NCBI GenBank assembly: GCA_025351615.1
Contig: JANXVP010000059.1
Span: 1 to 7,676 of the forward strand
Direction of reading: 5' to 3'
DNA length: 7,676 nt
From: Ramlibacter sp.
GTDB taxonomy: Bacteria; Pseudomonadota; Gammaproteobacteria; Burkholderiales; Burkholderiaceae_C
Shown: positions 1 to 5,691 of the stretch, one piece after another
Position numbering within the stretch: the first letter of the stretch is position 1
How the letters are laid out: every line of letters begins with the position of its first letter
Notes under the pieces: generated by a model
What the model was told of the DNA's origin: nothing
The model's input: only the letters and a program-made list of their open reading frames with translations
The model's database searches: none
Made by a program: the position numbers and the translations under genes

Positions 1-2
1 TG

Positions 3-320
3 GAACGGCTGGATGGCGACGAGGCGCTGTTCGACCAGGTGTTGCATTCTTTCATTGGGCTGGCGCCCCAGACCGTCGCGCAGATTCTCGCAGCCCTGCA
101 GCGGGACGAGCCCGGCGCCGTCCATCGCCACTTGCATTCGCTGGCCGGATCTGCGGCCATGGTGAACGCCGATGCGCTGGGCAAGCTGGCGCGCGCCTTG
201 GAGCAGCAGGCGTTGAACGGAAACTGCGCGCAGGTGGCCCAGGGGATGGGTGCGCTGCAGTCCGCCCTGGACGCTTTCCTGCTGGTCAATTCAGAGACAA
301 CGAAGGACATTCCCCCATGA
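3..320 (+). CDS. HPt (histidine phosphotransfer) domain protein, C-terminal part, cut by window start
   Basis: The reading frame is open from the first bases of the window, so the true start lies upstream; the ATG at 39 falls inside the conserved helix and is not a believable start. The visible 105 residues match an HPt four-helix bundle. The first part resembles the usual 'L.gd.ellxxll..F' helix (LDGDEALFDQVLHSFI). The phospho-accepting histidine is in HSLAGSA (His codon 135-137), equivalent to the family motif HxxKG, but here the lysine is alanine. HPt domains relay phosphate between the receiver of a hybrid histidine kinase and a final response regulator. This may be the last domain of a hybrid kinase or a stand-alone HPt protein; the window cannot tell. 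Its stop codon overlaps the start of the next gene (ATGA, 317-320), so that response regulator is the likely partner. The domain call is firm, the larger protein unknown. Confidence 0.82.
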   Translation, partial: ERLDGDEALFDQVLHSFIGLAPQTVAQILAALQRDEPGAVHRHLHSLAGSAAMVNADALGKLARALEQQALNGNCAQVAQGMGALQSALDAFLLVNSETTKDIPP

Positions 321-1408
321 ACACGGCCCTGGTATCCCCACCGCAAAACGCGCCTGCGGCGTCGATCCTGGTGATCGAGGACGATCCGGTCCAGCGGCTG
401 GCCGTGGTCGGCATCCTGCAGCGGGTCGGTTACCGCGTCCTGTGGGCTGTCGACGGCGAGCAGGGGCTGGAGATGGCGCGCCAGTCCATGCCCGACCTGA
501 TCGTCTGCGACGTTGTCATGCCCGGCATGAATGGCTACCAGCTGGTCACGGCGCTGCGCCAGGAAGCCGGGCTGGCCGAGGTGCCGGTCATCATGCTCAC
601 CACGATGGTGGAGCGGGCGCAGGTGCGCGTCGGCATGACATCGGGCGCCGACGATTATCTGGCCAAGCCGCTCAATGCGGCGGAGCTGCGCGACGCGGTG
701 GCTGCCCTGCTGACACGGCGCAAGGCGCGCCGCGAGGAAATCGTGGGCGACATCAAGGACAAGTTCCTCGCCGCGCTGGAAGGGCAGAAGCAGTCGTTGG
801 CCAACCTTTACGAGCAGCGGCTGTTCAAGGAGCTCAACAACCGCTGGGACGACAGCAGCCGGTACAACGAAGCGCTGGAATATCCGGACAGCATCGTGCT
901 GGCCGTGGACCTGTTTTCAGCCATCCTGGCACGCCAGTCTCCCAGCGACGATCTCGCCGCCGCGGTGCGCCAGGGCTACCAGAACGCGCGCGATACGCTG
1001 TACCTGTTCGGCGCGCGCCACCTTGTGCCCCAGGGCGACGACTTGCTGGCGGTGTTCGTCCCGATGCCTGACACGGACCATTCGGCTTTCTGCGTGCGCG
1101 CGCTGCGGGGTGCGCTGGCGCTGGTCAAGAGCGCGGAGAGCGGCATGACGGTTGCGCTTCACACGGGTCCCGCAACGCTGGTTCACGTCACTGACCCCCT
1201 GCATGGCGACGCCGGCAGCGTCCTGACCGGCGAAACCGCGCCAGCCGCGGCTGCGATGCAGGCGTTTGCGCGGCAGTCCAAATGGCGGGTTGCCTGCTCG
1301 GGGGCGTTGCTGGACGGCCTGGAAGGGCAGGTCACCACCGGGCGCAGCACGCCGATGACAGCGGGCGGCGCCTCCCTGGTGGCATTCGAGGTGCTGGCGC
1401 TCGCCTGA
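317..1408 (+). CDS. Response regulator with receiver domain and degenerate class III cyclase-like output domain
   Basis: The protein has 363 residues. Residues 15-135 are a canonical receiver: acidic pocket E21/D22/D23, phospho-acceptor D65 in CDVVMPGMNG, switch threonine T95 or T96, and K117 in LAKPL. A charged, probably helical linker (about 133-185) follows. Residues 191-363 align by eye with class III adenylate/guanylate cyclases: VLAVDLFS (D198, first metal Asp position), QGDDLLAVF (D241, second metal Asp position), VALHTGPA (279-286) and GETAPAAAAMQ (305-315). The last segment corresponds to GDTVNLAARL, but the transition-state Asn and Arg are replaced by Pro and Ala, so cyclase activity is unlikely. 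I infer a phosphorylation-controlled binding or dimerisation module. The ATG overlaps the stop of the upstream HPt gene, and AAGGA at 303-307 lies 9 bases before it, which fixes the start and implies translational coupling. Phosphate probably arrives from that HPt protein. Confidence 0.9.
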   Translation: MNTALVSPPQNAPAASILVIEDDPVQRLAVVGILQRVGYRVLWAVDGEQGLEMARQSMPDLIVCDVVMPGMNGYQLVTALRQEAGLAEVPVIMLTTMVERAQVRVGMTSGADDYLAKPLNAAELRDAVAALLTRRKARREEIVGDIKDKFLAALEGQKQSLANLYEQRLFKELNNRWDDSSRYNEALEYPDSIVLAVDLFSAILARQSPSDDLAAAVRQGYQNARDTLYLFGARHLVPQGDDLLAVFVPMPDTDHSAFCVRALRGALALVKSAESGMTVALHTGPATLVHVTDPLHGDAGSVLTGETAPAAAAMQAFARQSKWRVACSGALLDGLEGQVTTGRSTPMTAGGASLVAFEVLALA

Positions 1409-1481
1409 CGCGTGCGCCATTTCCGGCGGCGGGCCGGATGCCTTACAGTGGGCGCATCTGAGTAACTCAACGGAACAGCCT
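1409..1481. other. Short intergenic region with GC-rich stem-loop (1422-1438)
   Basis: A perfect 6-base-pair stem TCCGGC/GCCGGA with a five-base GGCGG loop lies 13 bases after the response regulator stop codon. No run of T follows, so it is not a typical intrinsic terminator. It could slow polymerase or protect the 3' end of the mRNA. No convincing promoter was seen before the small gene at 1482, which may be read through from upstream. Confidence 0.3.
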
Positions 1482-1664
1482 GTGGCCACACCCAATTACG
1501 GATACGAGAAGCGCCAAAAAGAGCTGGCCAAGAAGCGCAAGAAGGAAGACAAACTCAAGGCCAAGGCGGACCGCAAGACCGGTGAGGGGGGCGAGGGCGC
1601 TGCGGACGATGGCGAGCACAATGGCGCCGCGCCGCCAGCACTGGGCGCACCGACCCAGGGTTGA
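1482..1664 (+). CDS. Small conserved basic protein of unknown function
   Basis: This encodes 60 residues from a GTG start; GGA at 1472-1474 is a weak ribosome-binding site 7 bases upstream. The N-terminal half (about residues 8-32) is a run of Lys, Arg and Glu with the pattern KRQKELAKKRKKEDKLKAK, predicted to be one long highly charged helix. The C-terminal half is low-complexity, rich in Gly, Ala, Asp and Pro, and probably disordered. The opening MATPNYGYEKRQ resembles short hypothetical proteins I have seen in Burkholderiales genomes, which suggests a real gene, but no function is known to me. The strong positive charge would fit binding to RNA, DNA or ribosomes; that is inference only. 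There are no cysteines, no signal peptide and no membrane segment. It sits alone between the response regulator and the convergent mnmH gene. Confidence 0.72.
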   Translation: MATPNYGYEKRQKELAKKRKKEDKLKAKADRKTGEGGEGAADDGEHNGAAPPALGAPTQG

Positions 1665-1737
1665 TTTCCCGTGACGGTCTGGCTGGCAATTGCATCCAGG
1701 AAGCGCAGTCCCCGGGCGGACCTGATCGTTCAGCCGT

Positions 1738-2790
1738 TCATGCCAGGATTTCCCTGGCCAACGCGGACATCGCCTGCGCGGAGCGGTCCGTGGGTGTGAT
1801 CGGCTGGGCATCTGCATACAGCCTGAAGTTGCGCTCGATTGACGCCGCGTAGCCGGGGTCGTAGTGCGTCAGAAGCAGCGCCCGCACCACCGGTTCCAGG
1901 TCGCCTGCGCGCACCATGGCCTGCCAGCCCTCGACCACGCTCCTGCCTCGAAGCGTGGTCAGCGCGCCCAGCCGATCGCAGAATAGTCCGGGGTCGCTGA
2001 CGAAGAATTCGTAGTCTTCCATCAGCAGAGCGACACGCTGGTCCTCGGCGAGTTCGAGCCGCAGGCAGGGGCTGGCGCGCATGGCCTGGACCAGCGCATC
2101 CGGCACGGCGAGGTTGCCGACCTTTTTGCTCTCGCTTTCGATGAACACCGGGCGCGCCGCATCGAACAGCCGCAACTTGTTCCACACCAGCGTGTCGAAC
2201 CGCTTTTGGGTGGGTTGCGGCTGACCCGGCACCTGGCCGAGAACGGAGCTGCGATGACGCGCCAGGTCTTCCAGGTCCAGCACCTGGGCGCCGGCTTCGT
2301 CGAGTGCGTGCAGCAGCCGGGTCTTGCCGCAACCAGTGGGACCGCAGACCACGCGGTAGTCCAGCCTTCCGGCCTGCTGCGGCAAGTCCGCCAGCACCGC
2401 TGCCCGAAACGCCTTGTAGCCGCCGTCGATCAGCGCGACCCGGAAGCCGATCTGGTCCAGCACCAGCGCCAGCGAGCCGCTGCGCTTGCCGCCTCGCCAG
2501 CAGTACACCAGCGGTTGCCAGCCCTTGGGCTTGTCGATCACGCTGCGCTCGATATGACGGGCGATATTGGCTGCCGCTAGCGCCGCTCCCCGTTTTCTGG
2601 CCTCGAAGGGATTGATCTGCGCGTAGGCTGCGCCTACCAGGTGCCGTTCCCCGTCGTTGAGCGTCGGCCAGTTCTGCGCTCCCGGCAGGTGATCCTCGGC
2701 ATATTCGGCTTCACTACGGGCGTCGATGACCGCGCTGAAGTCAGCGAGCCGCCCGATGGCATCCCCTGCCGGAATGGCCTGCACCGTCAT
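1738..2790 (-). CDS. mnmH: tRNA 2-selenouridine synthase (MnmH/SelU)
   Basis: The enzyme replaces sulfur in 2-thiouridine at the wobble position of certain tRNAs (Lys, Glu, Gln) with selenium from selenophosphate, passing through a geranylated intermediate. The 350-residue protein is close to the family length (E. coli about 364). Residues 8-130 form a rhodanese domain with the catalytic cysteine C97 in YCWRGGKRSGS. Residues 145-350 form a P-loop domain with Walker A GPTGCGKT (150-157). The family motif IESESKKVG (217-225) and the late HYDPGY motif are present, so no key residue seems lost. The ATG at 2790 overlaps the stop of the upstream arylesterase gene (ATGA), so the two are co-transcribed and probably translationally coupled; G-rich sequence and GGAG just upstream can serve as ribosome-binding site. 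Activity needs SelD, which must be encoded elsewhere. Identity is very secure. Confidence 0.95.
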   Translation of the reverse strand: MTVQAIPAGDAIGRLADFSAVIDARSEAEYAEDHLPGAQNWPTLNDGERHLVGAAYAQINPFEARKRGAALAAANIARHIERSVIDKPKGWQPLVYCWRGGKRSGSLALVLDQIGFRVALIDGGYKAFRAAVLADLPQQAGRLDYRVVCGPTGCGKTRLLHALDEAGAQVLDLEDLARHRSSVLGQVPGQPQPTQKRFDTLVWNKLRLFDAARPVFIESESKKVGNLAVPDALVQAMRASPCLRLELAEDQRVALLMEDYEFFVSDPGLFCDRLGALTTLRGRSVVEGWQAMVRAGDLEPVVRALLLTHYDPGYAASIERNFRLYADAQPITPTDRSAQAMSALAREILA

Positions 2791-3500
2791 TTCTCCGGTC
2801 CCCCCATGCGCCTCGCCGTGCTCCCCGCGGAAGCGCGGCCGGGGCGGGGCGCCTTGGCATCATCCAGCAATTTCTTCAACTCGGGCCAGACGTTGGCCAG
2901 CATCTGCGGATGTGCCTCGGCCTTGGGGTGGATCCGGTCGGACTGGAACATCCGGGTCGGATCGTCGGCGTCGGCCACGCCCTTGAGCAGGAAAGACACG
3001 AGCGCCGTGTGGTTCGTCTTCGCGACTTGCGCGAACAGGCCGCTGAAACGGTTGCTGTAGTCGGTGCCGTAGTTGGGTGGAACCTGCATCCCGACAAGCA
3101 AGACCCGGGCGCCGGCCTGTTGCGCCGCCTGCGTCATCTGCGACAGGTTGTCCTCGATCCCGGCCAGCGGCAAACCGCGCAGCGCGTCGTTGCCGCCGAG
3201 TTCGATCACCACCACCTTGGGCTTGTGTTGCGCCAGCAGCGCAGGCAAGCGGGAGCGGCCGCCCGGCGTCGTGTCGCCGCTGACGCTGGCGTTGACCACC
3301 TGGAACGGAATCTTTTCGGTTGCCAGCCGCTTTTCCAGCAATGCCACCCATCCGCTACCGCGCTTCAGGCCATACTCGGCGCTAAGCGAGTCGCCAAGCA
3401 CGAGAATGGTCGCGTCGCCCGCCGCGCGCGCGGGCACGAGTCCACTCACCGCCAAAGCCGCCGCAATCCAGCTGCGGCGCGTCCAACCAGCCAAAACCAT
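2787..3500 (-). CDS. tesA: TesA-type arylesterase / lysophospholipase (SGNH hydrolase), exported
   Basis: This is an SGNH/GDSL-fold hydrolase that cleaves small esters, acyl-CoA thioesters or lysophospholipids, probably in the periplasm. In the 237-residue form begun at 3500, block I is GDSLS with nucleophile S38, block II supplies G75 in SGDTT, block III is GGND with N104, and block V is DRIHP with D188 and H191, so the whole catalytic set is present. The N-terminus is a signal peptide: TRRSWI at 7-12, a hydrophobic stretch, and an ARA cleavage site near residue 26. The twin arginines followed by S-W-I resemble a Tat motif. I chose the ATG at 3500 over one 21 bases upstream because GGGAA (3506-3510, minus strand) is correctly spaced and the signal peptide becomes normal. 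It overlaps mnmH downstream. A 20-residue Arg/Pro/Gly-rich tail after the fold is unusual. Confidence 0.92.
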   Translation of the reverse strand: MVLAGWTRRSWIAAALAVSGLVPARAAGDATILVLGDSLSAEYGLKRGSGWVALLEKRLATEKIPFQVVNASVSGDTTPGGRSRLPALLAQHKPKVVVIELGGNDALRGLPLAGIEDNLSQMTQAAQQAGARVLLVGMQVPPNYGTDYSNRFSGLFAQVAKTNHTALVSFLLKGVADADDPTRMFQSDRIHPKAEAHPQMLANVWPELKKLLDDAKAPRPGRASAGSTARRMGGPEK

Positions 3501-4170
3501 GTCTGTTCCCATCATTTCCATCGAGCATGTCTACAAATCGGTGACCGACTCGACCGGCACCCTCGACATTCTGCAAGATATCGATTTCACGCTGGAGGCC
3601 AGGGAGACTGCCGCAATCGTCGGCGCTTCCGGGTCGGGGAAAAGCACCTTGCTGTCGATCATCGCGGGTCTGGACACACCGACCCGGGGCACGGTCGTGC
3701 TCGCCGGCCAGGATCTGTTCGCAATCGACGAGGATGACCGCGCAGCGCTGCGGGCGCAGAAGGTCGGATTCGTGTTCCAGAGCTTCCAGCTGATGGGAAA
3801 CCTCACGGCGCTCGAAAACGTGATGCTGCCGCTGGAACTGGCCGGCCGGCGCGACTCCCGCAAGGCGGCTGGCGAGATGCTGGCCAGGGTCGGCCTGTCG
3901 CAGCGGCTGGGCCACTATCCCAAGGTGCTTTCTGGCGGTGAGCAGCAGCGGGTGGCGCTGGCAAGGGCCTTTGTGGTCCAGCCTGCCGTGCTGTTGGCCG
4001 ACGAGCCCACCGGCAGCCTGGATTTCGCCACCGGGGAAACCGTCATGGAGCTGATGTTCGACCTGAATCGCGAGCAGGGAACGACCCTGGTGCTGGTGAC
4101 GCACGACGCTGGCATCGCTGCGCGCTGCCAGCGCCGGATTACCATCGAGGCGGGCCGCGTCAGCCGTTGA
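3499..4170 (+). CDS. ybbA: ABC transporter ATP-binding protein, YbbA/LolD-like
   Basis: A 223-residue nucleotide-binding subunit of the MacB/LolD type, which powers FtsX-like permeases acting on lipoproteins or other envelope substrates. Motifs in order: Walker A GASGSGKST (42-50), Q-loop Q94 in FVFQSFQL, signature LSGGEQQR (144-151), Walker B VLLADEP (164-170) with catalytic E169, D-loop SLD (173-175) and switch H202 in THD. All are intact, so the ATPase should be active. In E. coli, ybbA is likewise divergent from tesA and is followed by the permease gene ybbP; here no permease follows, only a pseudogene remnant. The frame stays open upstream to 3073, but that stretch is antisense to tesA and has no ABC similarity, so the start is the ATG at 3499. 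This ATG has no clear ribosome-binding site and shares CATG with the opposite tesA start. Confidence 0.9.
   Translation: MSVPIISIEHVYKSVTDSTGTLDILQDIDFTLEARETAAIVGASGSGKSTLLSIIAGLDTPTRGTVVLAGQDLFAIDEDDRAALRAQKVGFVFQSFQLMGNLTALENVMLPLELAGRRDSRKAAGEMLARVGLSQRLGHYPKVLSGGEQQRVALARAFVVQPAVLLADEPTGSLDFATGETVMELMFDLNREQGTTLVLVTHDAGIAARCQRRITIEAGRVSR
3506..3510 (-). promoter_or_regulatory. Ribosome-binding site deciding the tesA start
   Basis: GGGAA on the minus strand lies 5 bases before the ATG at 3500. The in-frame ATG at 3521 has no comparable purine-rich sequence upstream. The site lies inside the first codons of the divergent ABC ATPase gene. Confidence 0.45.
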
Positions 4171-4175
4171 TGCCG

Positions 4176-4518
4176 GCGCGGACTCTCGACAGGACAAGGC
4201 GACTGTCCCAACGCTGGGGCCCAGCCGGTGGTGGTGGAAAACCAGCCCGGCGCGGGCGGAAACGGCGGCACCGACTTTGTAGCCAAGTCAGCCGCCGATG
4301 GCTACAGTTGGGTTCCGCTGGCACGCCGGAGCCCGTGGTCCGCAAGATCAACAGCGACCTTGTGGAGTTGCTGCGTGACGAGGGCGTCATGGAGAAGTTT
4401 GCTGCCCTTGGCGCCGATCCTTGTGTGACTCAGCCCGAACAGGTCGGCCGCATCCTGCAGAAGGACATTCAAAATGTGGGCCCAGGTGGTGAAGGCCTCC
4501 GGCGCGCGCATCGACTGA
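4176..4518 (+). pseudogene. Collapsed Bug/TctC-family substrate-binding protein remnant (tripartite tricarboxylate transporter)
   Basis: Pieces of a Bug-family periplasmic binding protein can be read in successive frames. Frame 3 gives ARTL and LSQRWG (4176-4220). Frame 1 then gives QPVVVENQPGAGGN and DFVAKSAADGYSW (to about 4313). Frame 3 resumes with AGTPEPVVRKINSDL, KFAALGADP and QVGRILQKDIQ (about 4317-4473). Frame 1 ends it with WAQVVKASGARID and a TGA at 4516-4518. The first shift is explained by one extra C in GGGGCCCAG (about 4219-4222), the last by one extra A in the AAAA run at 4471-4474. At the middle junction about 170-190 residues of the usual roughly 325-residue protein are deleted, and the start with signal peptide is missing. 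Bug proteins bind carboxylates and other small solutes for TTT transporters; none can be made here. The remnant begins just 6 bases after the ybbA stop. Confidence 0.85.
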
Positions 4519-4547
4519 ACGCCATCGTCGCGTGTTGCGGCGCTGTG

Positions 4548-5648
4548 TCAGACCTGGCGCTCGGGCAAAGCGCGTTGTAGAGCCTGCAGGAAAACGGTGC
4601 GCTGTTCCGGATGGTCGATGCTGTTCGCCACCGCAGCGACAAAGTCGCGGAACTGCCCGCACACGTCGATCTCGCGCAGCATCAGCGGCGGCGCCAGCGG
4701 TCCGATGAAGCGTTGCAGCGTGTGCTCGATGATCGCCAGTTCGGCCGGAGCGATGTCGAGCTGGCGGGTCGCGTCGGCACGCGAAGGCGAGCGCGGCGCA
4801 GGCGGGCCATTGCAGGCCGCTGCAGTCCCATGGTCGTCGCCGGCCGGTGCCGGGATCAGAGGCTTCCCCAGCGATCCCGCCCGGAAAAACTCCCGCGTGC
4901 GGGGATTCTGGATGGCCGCCGCCAGCGCCTCGCGCAGGGCCTGCGCGCTGGCGGCGCGGCCTTGCATCTTGCGCACCAGGATCCGCGCCAGCGGCCCGAT
5001 GTAGCCGGCCAGCTCTGCCTCGATGTCCTTGATCGATTCGGCATCGATTGCGCTGTCCTGGTCCAGCGGTAACGGCCGCGTGGCCAGGAACCCCACCAGT
5101 GTGTCGCGGTGCGGCGCGCTTGGCAACGGAACCACGGTGTACACCTCCAGCGGCTGCGCGACAGAAGGACCGTGGTACTGGAACAGCTCCTCGGTGTCTG
5201 GATTGAGCCGCGACAGCAGGTCGTGGTAGCTGTGGGACAGCACCACATCGTTGGGACTTGCCCGTTCCTTCAACTGCTTCGCGCGGTCGACCGCGTCGCC
5301 GGCCACCGTCACCTCGTCATTGCTGTCGGCCGTCACCTGCGCCGGGCCCATATGCAACGCAACACGCATGCAGAGCAGTTCACCGTAGCGCTGCGACACC
5401 AGGTCGCGCAGCAGCAGGGCGCAGTGGAGCGCCTCTTCGGGATCGCCCATGAAGCAGACCACCGCGTTACCGGCGGACTCGACCGCCAGCCGGGTATTTT
5501 CCGGTAGTCCCCGCAGCGCCTTGCCGATCAACTCGTGAAGCACCTTCTTCAAGACAGCAGGATTTTCCGGTGGCTTGCCGGCCGGCGCACGCAGATCCAC
5601 CAACATGACGGTGCACAGCGAGAGGGGATACGCATGCATGCAAACCAT
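4548..5648 (-). CDS. Degenerate adenylate/guanylate cyclase-like protein with two C-terminal IGPLA modules
   Basis: 366 residues from the ATG at 5648. Residues 12-174 resemble a class III cyclase domain: VMLVDLRAP (D18, first metal site), ESAGNAVVCF (57-66, where the second metal Asp is Asn61), VALHMGPAQV (96-105) and GDAVDRAKQL (117-126, where the usual Asn and Arg are Asp121 and Gln125). Catalysis is therefore very unlikely. After a linker, two related helical segments occur at about 208-256 and 306-357, each with an (Y/F)IGPLA core and an 'I.(N/H)P..R..F' ending. A similar IGPIA segment closes some bacterial Ser/Thr kinases and cyclase-like signalling proteins, so a scaffold or regulatory role is inferred. 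No signal peptide or membrane segment is seen. Alternative starts are the ATG at 5639 and one at 5705; the latter would overlap rlmB by 14 bases and add residues unlike the family. Confidence 0.85.
   Translation of the reverse strand: MVCMHAYPLSLCTVMLVDLRAPAGKPPENPAVLKKVLHELIGKALRGLPENTRLAVESAGNAVVCFMGDPEEALHCALLLRDLVSQRYGELLCMRVALHMGPAQVTADSNDEVTVAGDAVDRAKQLKERASPNDVVLSHSYHDLLSRLNPDTEELFQYHGPSVAQPLEVYTVVPLPSAPHRDTLVGFLATRPLPLDQDSAIDAESIKDIEAELAGYIGPLARILVRKMQGRAASAQALREALAAAIQNPRTREFFRAGSLGKPLIPAPAGDDHGTAAACNGPPAPRSPSRADATRQLDIAPAELAIIEHTLQRFIGPLAPPLMLREIDVCGQFRDFVAAVANSIDHPEQRTVFLQALQRALPERQV
4578..5027 (-). repeat. Two protein-level repeats of an IGPLA helical module
   Basis: Copy 1 spans about 4881-5027 and copy 2 about 4578-4733, 98 residues apart, within the cyclase-like gene. 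Shared landmarks are Glu, then Leu, then aromatic-IGPLA, and a closing Ile, Pro, Arg, Phe pattern. The copies are diverged, recognisable in protein but not as a DNA repeat. Confidence 0.7.
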
Positions 5649-5691
5649 CTTATAGAAGAGCTTGCAGCACCGTCCCCCTGATAATCCCGCA
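5649..5691. promoter_or_regulatory. Divergent spacer between cyclase-like gene and rlmB, with weak -10 candidates
   Basis: This 43-base spacer must drive rlmB rightward and the cyclase-like gene leftward unless promoters lie inside the genes. GATAAT at 5680-5685 (5 of 6 to TATAAT) ends 6 bases before the rlmB ATG. TATAAG on the minus strand at 5649-5654 (5 of 6) directly abuts the leftward ATG at 5648. Neither has a recognisable -35 at the right distance, and rlmB has no clear ribosome-binding site. If used, GATAAT would start an mRNA at or next to the ATG. Confidence 0.3.

Noticed and set aside
250..1071. Long plus-strand open frame of 273 codons overlapping the HPt and response regulator genes
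   Set aside because: Its product is Arg/Gly/Ala/Pro-rich with no motif, while the overlapping frame encodes a full receiver domain. It is a high-GC shadow frame.
1665..1737. Terminator between the small gene and mnmH
   Set aside because: Only a 4-base-pair GTCC/GGAC pairing with no T-run could be found in this convergent gap.
3073..3498. 142-codon N-terminal extension of the ABC ATPase
   Set aside because: The frame stays open, but the residues are antisense to tesA and unlike any ABC protein; homologues start just before the ISIEHVYKSV strand.
2910..3737. Plus-strand open frame of 275 codons antisense to the tesA-like gene
   Set aside because: It has no domain signature, and tesA on the other strand shows all SGNH blocks.
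3382..4197. Minus-strand open frame of 271 codons antisense to ybbA
   Set aside because: The plus strand carries intact Walker A, signature and Walker B motifs; the antisense product has none.
4611..5072. Plus-strand frames antisense to the cyclase-like gene
   Set aside because: They have arginine-rich shadow composition, while the minus strand has cyclase landmarks and the repeated IGPLA module.
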